DNA from: Streptomyces gardneri
GTDB taxonomy: Bacteria > Actinomycetota > Actinomycetes > Streptomycetales > Streptomycetaceae
Direction: 5' to 3'
Length of the DNA stretch: 64,000 bases
Assembly: GCF_006539185.1 (NCBI RefSeq)
Contig: NZ_BJMN01000051.1
Coordinates: 1-64,000, forward strand
The notes beneath the pieces were generated by a model. It did not search any database, was not told the DNA's origin, and saw only the letters and a list, made by a program, of their open reading frames with translations. The position numbers and the translations under genes are program-made. Positions 33,969-42,499 of this stretch are shown here, piece after piece. Positions within the stretch are counted from its first letter, which is position 1; each line of letters starts with the position of its first letter.

Positions 33969-34597
33969 GCGGTGATCACGAGCTGGACCCGGTCCCGGGC
34001 GCCCAGCTTGGTGAGCAGCCGTGACACATGCGACTTGGCGGTCGCCACCGTGATGAAGAGGTCCTCCGCGATCTCGGTGTTCGACAGGCCGCGTCCGACC
34101 AGGGTCAGCACTTCCCGTTCCCGTTCGGTGATGCCCTCGACCGGCCGTGGGGAGCGCTCCGGGACGGCTTCGGGGCGCCGGGCGAAGTCGGCGATCAGAC
34201 GGCGCGTCACTCCCGGCGCGATCAGGGCGTCGCCGGCGGCGACCACGCGGACCGCCGCGAGGATGTCGTCCAGCGCCATGTCCTTGACCATGAAGCCGCT
34301 CGCGCCGGCCCGGAGCGCGCCGTAGACGTAGTCGTCCTCGTCGAAGGTGGTCAGGACGAGGACGCGGGTCGTCGCCGGACCGGCCATGATCAGGCGGGTG
34401 GCCTCGATCCCGTCCATGCCGGGCATCCGGATGTCCATCACCACGACGTCAGGGCTGACATCCCTGACCAGCCGGACCGCCTCGGCGCCGGTGCCGGCCT
34501 CACCGACGACTTCCAGGTCGGGGTGATCGGCCATGAGGACGCGCAGACCGGACCGCACCAGCGGCTGGTCGTCGGCGAGCACCACGCGCACGGTCAT
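33935..34597 (-). CDS. NarL/LuxR response regulator
   Basis: 220 residues. Receiver domain with ADDQ acidic pair, phospho-Asp in VMDIRMPGMDG (about 54) and Lys in MVKDM; LuxR HTH with TEREREVLTLVGRGLSNTEIA-type core (EREVLTLVGRGLSNTEIA). ATGA overlap with the kinase at 34594. With the ABC transporter to the right it forms a two-component/exporter module. Confidence 0.94.
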   Translation of the reverse strand: MTVRVVLADDQPLVRSGLRVLMADHPDLEVVGEAGTGAEAVRLVRDVSPDVVVMDIRMPGMDGIEATRLIMAGPATTRVLVLTTFDEDDYVYGALRAGASGFMVKDMALDDILAAVRVVAAGDALIAPGVTRRLIADFARRPEAVPERSPRPVEGITEREREVLTLVGRGLSNTEIAEDLFITVATAKSHVSRLLTKLGARDRVQLVITAYEAGLVTLPR

Positions 34598-35769
34598 CGG
34601 GCCTCCACCGGAGCTCCGATGCGGGCGGGCAGCGGCAGCCTGGCAGCCACCCGGAAGCCGCCCTCGGTCCGCGGTCCGGCGCTGAGGTGACCGTTGAGCA
34701 GGGCGACCCGCTCCCGCATCCCGATGATGCCGAAACCGCGGGCCGAGCCGTCCTGGGCGGCGCCGCGCCCGTCGTCGACGACCTCCACGGACAGCTCCTC
34801 GTCCCCGTAGTCGATGGCCACCCGGCAACGCGCGGTGTCCGCGTGCCGGACCACGTTGGTCAGCGCCTCCTGCACGATCCGGTAGGCGGACAGATCGATG
34901 TCGGCCGGCAGGGGACGCTGCTCCCCGCTGCGGCGCACATCGACGTGTGTCCCCGCGTCCGCGGTCGACGCCGCCAGCCGGTCGACGTCCGCCAGCCCCG
35001 GCGAAGGTGCGAGCGGTGACCGCTCCGACGCGGTCGCTCCCGGGTCGGCCTGACGGAGTGACACCAGTGTGCGCCGAAGACCCGACAGAGTCTCCCTGCT
35101 GGTGGCCTCGATGGCGCGCAGGGCCTCACGGGCCTCCGCGGGCTGGGTGTCGATGACCCGGCCGCCCACACCGGCCTGGATGGCGATGATGCCGATGCTG
35201 TGCGCGACCATGTCGTGCAACTCCCGCGCGATCCGCAGCCTTTCGGCGGTCACGGCCTCGGCCACCTCCTGGGAACGCAGCGCCGCCGCGTGCTCGCGGC
35301 GCTCACGGCTCAGCAGGCCGACCGTGCAGGACGCGGCCATCGCCAAGAGGGCGATGACGACGTTCACGGTCAGGTTGTCCCCGTGCGCGAAGACGCCGAT
35401 GGCCAGGAGCTGCACGGCGAGAGACACGGCTGCGGCGACGGTCGAGGCTCGCCGGGCGCAGGTGGCGACGAGGAAGCCGAGGACGAGGTCCACGGCCAGA
35501 AACGACAGGAACTGGCCCTGGTACCCCACCGACAGGTCCGCGTGGACGGAGCTCGGCGTGCCCGCCACCACGGCGGTGGAACCGAACAGCACCAGTGCCA
35601 GAGCCGGCAGCGGATTCCGTCGTACCACTCCGACGAGCAGGCTCACGGCCAGCAGCGACCCGACACCGTGGACCGTGCCCGATGCCCGCGGCGCGCCCCC
35701 CACCAGCAGACCCACCATGAGCAGGTAGGCGGCGCCCCCTGCCCAGGCCACAGCCTTCGTTCTCGTCAT
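34594..35769 (-). CDS. Sensor histidine kinase
   Basis: 391 residues. Six hydrophobic helices to about 145, phospho-acceptor ARELHDMVAHSIGIIAIQAG, N box QEALTNVVRHA and G box GFGIIGMRERV. ATG at 35769 with GAGGGG upstream; the frame extends a further 59 codons without a family-like sequence. Divergent from the ABC genes at 35982, sharing a 212-bp control region in which no operator is obvious. Confidence 0.93.
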   Translation of the reverse strand: MTRTKAVAWAGGAAYLLMVGLLVGGAPRASGTVHGVGSLLAVSLLVGVVRRNPLPALALVLFGSTAVVAGTPSSVHADLSVGYQGQFLSFLAVDLVLGFLVATCARRASTVAAAVSLAVQLLAIGVFAHGDNLTVNVVIALLAMAASCTVGLLSRERREHAAALRSQEVAEAVTAERLRIARELHDMVAHSIGIIAIQAGVGGRVIDTQPAEAREALRAIEATSRETLSGLRRTLVSLRQADPGATASERSPLAPSPGLADVDRLAASTADAGTHVDVRRSGEQRPLPADIDLSAYRIVQEALTNVVRHADTARCRVAIDYGDEELSVEVVDDGRGAAQDGSARGFGIIGMRERVALLNGHLSAGPRTEGGFRVAARLPLPARIGAPVEAR

Positions 35770-35981
35770 CGGCGGGGTGCCCCTCGCTCGGGAGCAGGGC
35801 CGCGGTGCGCGGCACGCGCAGGCGGCGTGATGATCGTCATGAGGTCCACGCCGCGAGACTAACCGGACCGCCGCCCGCACGGCATTGGCCTCGGGACGTA
35901 CGCCCACGGGCGAACCCGGCCGCACGATTGCCGCCCACGGCCCCATGCCCGGGCGGGGGTCCTCTCGGCAGTGTGGGTGCC

Positions 35982-36902
35982 GTGATCGAAGTCAACGAAC
36001 TCACCAAGCGCTACGGCGGCAGGACGGCCGTCGACCATCTGTCCTTCACCGTGCGGCCGGGCCGGGTCACCGGATTCCTCGGCCCCAACGGAGCCGGCAA
36101 GTCCACCACCCTGCGGATGATCCTCGGCCTGGACGCGCCCACCACCGGCTCCGCCACCGTCAGTGGTGTCCCCTTCGCCCACCACCCGCGCGGACTGCGG
36201 CACGTGGGCGCCCTCCTCGACGCCGGCCAGGTCCACGGCGGACGCAGCGCCGCCGCCCATCTGTCCGCCCTGGCCCGCAGCAACGGCATCCCGCGGCGCC
36301 GGGTGGACGAGGTGCTCCAGGAGGTGGGTCTCGCCGAGGTGGCGAACCGTCGCGTCGGCGGCTTCTCCCTCGGCATGAAGCAGCGTCTCGGCATCGCCAC
36401 CGCCCTGCTCGGCGACCCGCCGGTGCTCATGTTCGACGAGCCGATCAACGGCATGGACCCGGAGGGCGTGCTCTGGGTACGCCGGCTCTTCCGGCGCCTG
36501 GCCGCCGAGGGACGCACGGTCTTCCTCTCCAGCCACCTGATGTCGGAGATGGAGAACACCGCCGACCAGTTGGTCGTCATCGGCCGGGGCCGCCTCATCG
36601 CCGCCGAGTCCGTACGGGACTTCGCGGCCCGCGGCACCCGTGGCAGCGTCGTGGTGGGGACCCCGCAGGCCGCCGAGCTGGCGGCCGTGCTGACCGCGGC
36701 GGGCGCCACGGTCGAGCCGGAAGGCTCGGCGGGCGCCGAGAAGCTCGCCGTGACCGGGCTCCCGGCGGACCGGATCGGAGCGCTCGCCTTCGAGAACCGC
36801 ATCCGGCTGGACGAACTGACCCACCACACCGCCTCGCTGGAGGCGGCCTTCATGGAACTCACCGCCGACAGCGTCGAATACCAGGCAGGACAGCCCCGAT
36901 GA
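35982..36902 (+). CDS. ABC transporter ATP-binding protein
   Basis: 306 residues. Walker A GPNGAGKS, Q-loop region LLDAGQVH, signature FSLGMKQRLGIA (LSGGQ replaced by FSLGM, common in this subfamily), Walker B VLMFDEPINGMD, H-loop SSHLMSEME. Bacitracin/lantibiotic-exporter-like (BcrA) ATPase. GTG start at 35982 close to the likely transcription start. Overlaps its permease by 4 nt. Confidence 0.93.
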   Translation: MIEVNELTKRYGGRTAVDHLSFTVRPGRVTGFLGPNGAGKSTTLRMILGLDAPTTGSATVSGVPFAHHPRGLRHVGALLDAGQVHGGRSAAAHLSALARSNGIPRRRVDEVLQEVGLAEVANRRVGGFSLGMKQRLGIATALLGDPPVLMFDEPINGMDPEGVLWVRRLFRRLAAEGRTVFLSSHLMSEMENTADQLVVIGRGRLIAAESVRDFAARGTRGSVVVGTPQAAELAAVLTAAGATVEPEGSAGAEKLAVTGLPADRIGALAFENRIRLDELTHHTASLEAAFMELTADSVEYQAGQPR

Positions 36903-37723
36903 CCACACTCGCCTCTGTCCCCCCGACCACCGCGGTCACCGGGTCACCCGCCCGCTTCCTCGACCTGGTCGCCTCCGAGTGGATCAAGATGCGGTCCCTG
37001 CGCTCCACCCCGTGGGCGATCGCACTCACCGTCGTGTTCGTCATCGGGTCCTCCGCCGTGGCCGCGCTCGCGGCCGACGGCGCCCGCTCCGGCTCCGCCG
37101 GGTTCCTGCCCTACGTCGCCTATCCGCCGGCCGGCTACTGGACGCTGATACTCGTCTCCGGCTGCGTCGGCGCCCTCACCGTGGTGAGCGAGTACGGCAG
37201 CGGCCTGATCCGCACCACCACCGTGGCCGTCCCCGCCCGCGGCTCGGTGGTGCTGGCCAAGGCGGCCGTCACCGCCACGCTGTGGACCGCGGTCGGCACG
37301 GTCGTCTCCACCGGTTCCTTCCTGGTCTCCCAGGCCGTCCTCGGCGGTCAGGACGCCGGGGTCCCCCTCACTCACCCCGGGGTGTTCCGGGCGCTGGTGG
37401 CGTCCGCGCTGCTGGCACCGGTCTGCGCCCTGATCGGCCTGGGCCTCGGCGTCCTGCTCCGCCACAGCGCCGCGACCATGGTCACCAGCGTCTTCACGCT
37501 GCTCATGCTGCCCCCCATGTTCTCGGAGAGCGCGCGCTGGTCGGCAGTCGTCCACCACGCGATGGTCTCGGCCGCCTGGAAGCGCCTCGTCCAGAACTGG
37601 GAGCCGGACCCCGGATCCCTGGGACACACCGCCACGGTCCCCGGCTCCTGGCTCGTGTACGTGCTCTGGCCGCTGACCGCGGTCGCACTCGCCGTGCTCG
37701 TCGTGAGACGCCGCGACGTGTGA
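36899..37723 (+). CDS. ABC-2 family permease
   Basis: 274 residues, six helices; the opening RFLDLVASEWIKMRSLRSTPW is typical of permeases paired with BcrA-like ATPases. Exports an unknown amphiphile, probably under control of the adjacent divergent two-component pair. ATGA overlap with the ATPase. Confidence 0.9.
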   Translation: MTTLASVPPTTAVTGSPARFLDLVASEWIKMRSLRSTPWAIALTVVFVIGSSAVAALAADGARSGSAGFLPYVAYPPAGYWTLILVSGCVGALTVVSEYGSGLIRTTTVAVPARGSVVLAKAAVTATLWTAVGTVVSTGSFLVSQAVLGGQDAGVPLTHPGVFRALVASALLAPVCALIGLGLGVLLRHSAATMVTSVFTLLMLPPMFSESARWSAVVHHAMVSAAWKRLVQNWEPDPGSLGHTATVPGSWLVYVLWPLTAVALAVLVVRRRDV

Positions 37724-37851
37724 ACCACTGGACAGGCCCCGGACAGCCGTTCCGCCCCACCCTGTTCCCCGTGACCGAGATGCACGGTTCTGGGCTGGCG
37801 CTGTGCCGGGTCTTTTCGGCACGTCCGACCCCGCAAGATCAGCGCTCGTAT

Positions 37852-37867
37852 CGGTAGGCACCTACCG
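37852..37867. repeat. Short perfect palindrome
   Basis: CGGTAGG-CA-CCTACCG, 7-bp arms, in the 153 bp between the permease stop and the lower-GC gene. Could be a weak terminator or the edge of an inserted segment. The rest of this gap (with a GTGCCGGGTCTTTTCGGCAC-like hairpin at about 37802-37822) shows no gene. Confidence 0.4.
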
Positions 37868-37876
37868 CTGTGGTGG

Positions 37877-38458
37877 TCACGGGACGATGATCACGCCCTC
37901 GTCTTCCGGACTACCGACCTGCCCCTTGCACTCCTTCAGCTTCAGGATATCCACCTGATGACTGAGCGCGTTGATCGCGGCGGTCTCCTGGTCCCCGTAT
38001 GCCTCATCCTTATATTCGTCGAGGTAAATTGCCGACGAAAAGCTCGCGTACGCTTCACTGAAAGCGGCACCGGCTGAGTGAAGTTTATCGATCTCGCTTC
38101 GCTGTTCGTCCGGCTGCTCCAGTGCACGCCAGCTCCCCACAAGGTGCCGCATGGACGCGGAGACCTCCTGCGCTGCGTCCGACGCAGCATTTCGATCAGT
38201 TTGCTCGGGGTTGGTCTTCCGTATGAGCGAAAGAAAAGACTCGTCCGAAGCGCGCATTTTCTGAAGAACGCCCGGAAACTCCTGCTCGCAGATCGCATCC
38301 GCCTTGGCTCGCCACTCGCTGAGACTCGGGGCCCCGCTCTCGCATCGCGTCAGGAAGAAGGCCAAGATGCCGATGACTGCCGAACAGATGCCTACCCACC
38401 AGCCGATGTGGGTCCGCAGCCTACTTCCTCGTGATTCTGTCGCAGGCTCACCACCCAT
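37877..38458 (-). CDS. Membrane-anchored hypothetical protein, lower GC
   Basis: 193 residues. One hydrophobic segment (WWVGICSAVIGILAFFL, about 20-36) then an alpha-helical soluble domain with three cysteines; topology suggests an N-terminal anchor with the rest outside. Function unknown. Codon third positions include many A/T (for example TTC/AAA/ATA-rich stretches near 38000-38280), unlike the neighbours, which points to transfer from a different background. Starts at ATG 38458; GGAGG-like site AGGCATCC upstream is weak. Confidence 0.7.
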   Translation of the reverse strand: MGGEPATESRGSRLRTHIGWWVGICSAVIGILAFFLTRCESGAPSLSEWRAKADAICEQEFPGVLQKMRASDESFLSLIRKTNPEQTDRNAASDAAQEVSASMRHLVGSWRALEQPDEQRSEIDKLHSAGAAFSEAYASFSSAIYLDEYKDEAYGDQETAAINALSHQVDILKLKECKGQVGSPEDEGVIIVP

Positions 38459-38581
38459 GGATGCCTCCTAGATGCGGAGCACGGTTTTAGTGTCCTCCTG
38501 CATGGATGCACACGCACGCCGGCAGACGGATTCACGTTCCCCTTTCAACTGCCTGTCAAAACAAGTGGCGAGCTTGAGGTG

Positions 38582-38785
38582 ATGACCACGCCCCGACGAC
38601 CCTGCCCTCGTGCTCGATACCCGGGAGGGAAGCAGACAAGGACCGTGCGTCAGGTGGTGGCACTGTCTGCGCCACGCGGTGTCAGCGCATCCGTAAGGCG
38701 TACCTGTACGCCAACCCGTGGTGCGTGCTGTGTGGTCGTGGGGCGAACGTGGCCGACCACTTCCCGCTGTCGCGACGCGAGTTGA
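38582..38785 (+). pseudogene. Remnant of phage-type HNH endonuclease
   Basis: Opens as MTTPRRPCPR after a GAGGTG site, then a different frame carries CATRCQRIRKAYLYANPWC and VLCGRGANVADHFPLSRRE, the Cys-x2-Cys ... DH-x-PLS layout of small phage HNH endonucleases. The frame change and the abrupt end at about 38785, where unrelated sequence begins, mark a frameshifted and truncated copy. It lies between the lower-GC gene and the orphan response regulator. Confidence 0.5.
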
Positions 38786-38858
38786 CTCCTCTGTTTTCAC
38801 AGCCTTGCCGGGGGCGCCCCAACAGGCCATCTGTCCTACGCTGTTCTTCGTGGACGAG

Positions 38859-39491
38859 ATGCCGCAGGACCACCGCCCAGTGAGGTGTACAAGAGTTCTC
38901 CTCGCCGAGGACCAGGGCATGATGCGCGGGGCGCTGGCCCTGCTGCTCGGGATGGAGCCGGACATCGAGGTCGTCGCCCAGGTCGGGCGGGGTGACGAGA
39001 TCGTGGACGCCGCGCTGCTCTCGCGGCCCGACGTGGCGCTCCTCGACATCGAGCTGCCCGGGCGCAGCGGGCTCGACGCCGCCGCCGACCTGCGCGACGA
39101 GGTGCCGGACTGCCGGGTCCTGATCCTCACGACCTTCGGCCGCCCCGGCTATCTGCGCCGGGCGATGGAGGCCGGTGCGGCGGGGTTCCTGGTGAAGGAC
39201 GGGCCCGTGGAGGAGCTGGCCGAGGCGGTCCGGCAGGTCCTGCGCGGTGAGACGGTCATCGACCCGGCCCTCGCGGCCGCCGCCCTCGGCGCGGGGCCGA
39301 ACCCGCTGACGGGGCGGGAGCGGGAGGCGCTCGCCGCCTCGGTGGACGGGGCGACGATCGCGGACATCGCGGCCCGGCTCCATCTGTCGGAGTCCACCGT
39401 CCGCAACTACCTGTCCTCGGCGATCGGCAAGACGTCCACCCGCAACCGCATGGAGGCGGTGCGGGCGGCACGTCAGCAGGGCTGGTTGTAG
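38859..39491 (+). CDS. DesR-type response regulator, orphan
   Basis: 210 residues from ATG 38859; GTG 38880 (starting directly before RVLLAEDQGMMRG) or GTG 38850 are alternatives and none has a strong ribosome site. Receiver with phospho-Asp in LLDIELPG and Lys in LVKDGP; LuxR HTH ending STVRNYLSSAIGKT and KTSTRNRMEAV, the DesR pattern. No kinase is adjacent. A DesK-type kinase lacking its regulator ends at 32683 in the same direction, so the two were probably one operon before insertion. Confidence 0.88.
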   Translation: MPQDHRPVRCTRVLLAEDQGMMRGALALLLGMEPDIEVVAQVGRGDEIVDAALLSRPDVALLDIELPGRSGLDAAADLRDEVPDCRVLILTTFGRPGYLRRAMEAGAAGFLVKDGPVEELAEAVRQVLRGETVIDPALAAAALGAGPNPLTGREREALAASVDGATIADIAARLHLSESTVRNYLSSAIGKTSTRNRMEAVRAARQQGWL

Positions 39492-39518
39492 GGCGCGGCC
39501 CGGCCCCGGCGTCCTACA
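39487..39518. terminator. Possible bidirectional terminator
   Basis: TGTAGG (39487-39492) and CCTACA (39513-39518) pair, with G/C-rich partial pairing inside. It spans the stop codons of the convergent regulator and PLD-like genes, so it is plausible but weak. Confidence 0.4.
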
Positions 39519-40863
39519 GGCCTTCGGTCAGGGCCGCCGACCGCTGGGCCTCGAAGTTCTTCACGTAGGCGTCGAAGACCGCCGCGTCCTCGTACTTGAG
39601 CAGCGTCTCGTCGTTGTACCTGAGCGCCGTCGTCGTGTAGGTGTGGCTGCCCGTGAAGACGATCTTCTTGTTGACTCCGCCGTAGTACGTGCCCTCGATC
39701 AGCAGGTACTTGGTGTGGGTGTCGGAGCCGCCGCGCTTGTCGTTGTCGAGCTGGTGCAGGGTGATCCGACCCTTGCCCGTCACCGGCCTGGTCAGCCAGT
39801 TGGCGACCTGTCCCATGGGCTTGTCGTCGGCGGTCCAGTTGTCGAGGGACCGGTAGACGATCTCGATGTCGCAGCCCGCTTCGGCGAGTTCCCACAGCTT
39901 CCGGGCGACCTCGGTGCGGGTGATGTGGCCCTGGGCGATGCGGATCTTCGTACGGCCGTCGGTCGTGCCGAAGCCCGTGGAGTTGCCGCCGCAGGAGTCC
40001 GGGGTGCCGACGGGCGCCACCGTCCCCAGGATGTTGACGACGGTGTCGGTGCCGGACCGGGGGAAGAAGTAGACCTTCGCCTTGCCCGCCTGGGTGTCGT
40101 GCGCGTAGTCGGCGACCTGCGGCGTCTGCCCGGCGGCGGCCGCCGCGAGGTCGGCGAAGTACTGGCCGTACGCGCCGGACAGGGCCGTGTTGCCGACGAC
40201 CGTCAGCGCGTCGTTCCACCAGTCGTCGGTGTCCTGGCTCGTGAGGTTGCCGGAGCCCTGCACCACCACGTCGTCGACCGCGATGTCGCCCTTGCCCTTG
40301 GTACGGGAGAACAGGAAGAACTTGTTGTGGTTGACGTTGTCGTACGTGCCGTTCGGGTCCGTCTCCGTGGTGCCCGGGTCCAGGGCCAGGCAGGCCTCCT
40401 CCGGCTTGCAGGTCCGCACCCAGGAGTCGGGGCTGCCCGCCGGGTCCGCCAGCCGGCTCTTCAGGGTGTCGAGCCCCGTGGACCTGCTGTCGGCGTCGAC
40501 GACGACCTGGACGGTGACGCCCCTCTTGTGGGCGTCGCCCAGCTTGTTCGCCAGGTACACCGACTGGAACAGGTAGAGGGAGATCCGGATGGACGATCCC
40601 GTCTCCGCGCCGTCGACGAGGCCCCCCAGGTGGGAGAGGATCCGCCCGCGCGCTGCGGCGTCGGTGCTGTTCGGTTCGTTGAACAGGGCGCCGGTGGTCA
40701 CCGCCAGGACCGGCTCCGCCGACGCCGACGGCGCGACCGTCAGGCTCGCGCCGACGGCCAGGGCCAGCGCGGCCGTTCGGAACGTCCTCGCGTTCCTGCT
40801 CGTGCGCTTGCTCGCGCTCGCGCCGTTGCTCTCGCTCGTGCTCTTCTTCTTGATCGATATCAC
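39514..40863 (-). CDS. Secreted phospholipase D-like protein
   Basis: 449 residues. Positively charged, Ser-rich N-terminus and signal peptide (ALALAVGASLTVAPSASA, cleaved near residue 48). Two PLD half-sites: NHNKFFLFS with QGSGNLT, and DTHTKYLLIEG with FTGSHTYT, giving two HxK motifs. Acts outside the cell on a phosphodiester (lipid or nucleic acid); exact substrate unknown. GTG start at 40863, 10 bp after the exporter stop, so it is probably co-transcribed with it. Confidence 0.9.
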   Translation of the reverse strand: MISIKKKSTSESNGASASKRTSRNARTFRTAALALAVGASLTVAPSASAEPVLAVTTGALFNEPNSTDAAARGRILSHLGGLVDGAETGSSIRISLYLFQSVYLANKLGDAHKRGVTVQVVVDADSRSTGLDTLKSRLADPAGSPDSWVRTCKPEEACLALDPGTTETDPNGTYDNVNHNKFFLFSRTKGKGDIAVDDVVVQGSGNLTSQDTDDWWNDALTVVGNTALSGAYGQYFADLAAAAAGQTPQVADYAHDTQAGKAKVYFFPRSGTDTVVNILGTVAPVGTPDSCGGNSTGFGTTDGRTKIRIAQGHITRTEVARKLWELAEAGCDIEIVYRSLDNWTADDKPMGQVANWLTRPVTGKGRITLHQLDNDKRGGSDTHTKYLLIEGTYYGGVNKKIVFTGSHTYTTTALRYNDETLLKYEDAAVFDAYVKNFEAQRSAALTEGL

Positions 40864-40873
40864 CCGGGCATTG

Positions 40874-42355
40874 TCACCCGGCGCGCTTGGCCTCCTTCGG
40901 GAGCCAGGCGAGCATCAGGACGGACGCCGCCACGAGGATCCCGGCCGAGACCCGGAAGGCCATGGCGTAGCCCGGGACCAGGTACGACGAGTCCGGGGTG
41001 CCGATCATGGAGTAGTCGGTGCCCGTCTCGAAGGCCGGCAGGCTGGCCGCCGCCGCGACCGTGGAGAGGACCGAGAGTCCGAGGGCGCCGCCCATCGTGC
41101 GGGAGGTGTTGACGAGGCCGGAGACGAGGCCCGCGTCGCCGGGTCCCGCGTGGGAGGTGGCGAGCGTGGCGAGCGGGGTGGTGGCCAGGCCGAGGCCCAT
41201 CATCATCACGACGCCGGGGCCGAGGATCGTCCCGAGGAAGGTGCCGTCGACCGTCAGCGTCGACTGCCAGGCGAAGCCCGCCGCCCCGATGAGCGCGCCC
41301 GTCACGGCGACGTTGCGGGCGCCGAGGGCCGGCATGAGGCGCGGGGCCAGCTTGGAGCCCAGGATGACGCTGAGGGAGCTGGGGACGAGCGCGAGGCCGG
41401 CCTGGATCGGGGTGTAGCCGAGGACGTTCTGCGCGTACACCGTCATGAAGTACCACATGCCGAAGGAGCTCGAACCGCACAGCAGGATCGACACGTTGGC
41501 CGCCGACACGGCCCGGTTGCGGAAGATCTTCAGCGGCATCAGCGGGGCGGCCGTGCGCGCCTCGACGGCGACGAAGACGGCAAGGAGGACGAGGCCGCCG
41601 AGGAGCGTGAGGAGGGTGGCCGGGTCGGTCCAGCCCGCCTCCTCGGTCTGGACGATGCCGTACGCGAGGGTGGCGAGCCCGCCGGTGACGAGCACGGCGC
41701 CCGGCAGGTCGAGGTGGCGGCTGCCGGTGCCGGTGGGGCCCTCGCGGAGCCAGAGCAGCGCGGCGGCGAGGACGAGGACGCCGATGGGGACGTTGATGAG
41801 GAGGACCCAGCGCCAGGAGAGCAGGTCGACGAGGAGGCCGCCGACGAAGCCGCCCGCGGCGCCGCCCGCCGCGCCGACCGCCGTCCAGGTGCCGATGGCC
41901 CGGGTCCTGGCGGCTCCGGCCGCGACGGCGCCGGTGACGAGGGTCAGTGTGGCGGGCGAGAGGAGGGCGGCGCCGAGGCCCTGCACGGCGCGGGCGCCGA
42001 TCAGGTACTGGCCCTCCGGGGCGATGCCGCCGACGACGGACGCGGCGGTGAAGAGCCCGAGCCCGAGCAGGAAGATCGCCTTCCGCCCGTAGAGGTCGGC
42101 GGCCCGGCCGCCGAGCAGCATGAAGCCGGCGAAGGCGATCGAGTAGGCGCTGAGCACCCATTGCAGCCCGAACGCGGAGAGGCCGAGGTCGGTCCGCATC
42201 GACGGCAGCGCGACGTTCACGACGGAGACGTCGAGGACGACGAGGAACTGGGCGGCGCAGGCGGTCAGGACGACCAGCCACGGGCGAGGCGTGCGAGGGG
42301 AGGAGGACGTGGCGGAATCGCTCGTGGCGGAGTCGGTCTGCGGCATGGATGTCAT
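40874..42355 (-). CDS. DHA2-family MFS exporter
   Basis: 493 residues, 14 helices. Helix-1 motif FLVVLDVSVVNVALP (motif D1), motif A GGRAADLYGRKAIF, motif C region GGAAGGFVGGLLVDLLSWRW. EmrB/QacA class multidrug exporter. A Ser/Thr-rich N-terminal tail of 20 residues precedes helix 1. Not closely similar to the exporter at 9800, so not a recent duplication. Upstream 42356-42492 holds its promoter and an 11-bp tandem repeat. Confidence 0.9.
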   Translation of the reverse strand: MTSMPQTDSATSDSATSSSPRTPRPWLVVLTACAAQFLVVLDVSVVNVALPSMRTDLGLSAFGLQWVLSAYSIAFAGFMLLGGRAADLYGRKAIFLLGLGLFTAASVVGGIAPEGQYLIGARAVQGLGAALLSPATLTLVTGAVAAGAARTRAIGTWTAVGAAGGAAGGFVGGLLVDLLSWRWVLLINVPIGVLVLAAALLWLREGPTGTGSRHLDLPGAVLVTGGLATLAYGIVQTEEAGWTDPATLLTLLGGLVLLAVFVAVEARTAAPLMPLKIFRNRAVSAANVSILLCGSSSFGMWYFMTVYAQNVLGYTPIQAGLALVPSSLSVILGSKLAPRLMPALGARNVAVTGALIGAAGFAWQSTLTVDGTFLGTILGPGVVMMMGLGLATTPLATLATSHAGPGDAGLVSGLVNTSRTMGGALGLSVLSTVAAAASLPAFETGTDYSMIGTPDSSYLVPGYAMAFRVSAGILVAASVLMLAWLPKEAKRAG

Positions 42356-42477
42356 GGTCGCAGACCGGCCAGGACCCGTACATGGGGATTCCGCCCTACG
42401 ACCTCCGTCGCACCGTCACCCCACCCCTGCGCGCCCCGCCACGACCTCCACGACGACTCCCGCCGCCCCCTACGCCT

Positions 42478-42499
42478 TCCGCTAGGCCTCCGCTAGGCC
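42478..42499. repeat. 11-bp tandem duplication at thiolase stop
   Basis: TCCGCTAGGCC occurs twice head to tail (42478-42488 and 42489-42499). The right copy contains the thiolase stop codon (CTA, 42493-42495 on this strand). Probably a recent slippage event that left the coding part intact. Confidence 0.7.

Noticed and set aside
9800..42355. The two DHA2 exporters as a gene duplication
   Set aside because: They share only family motifs; the helices and loops differ throughout.
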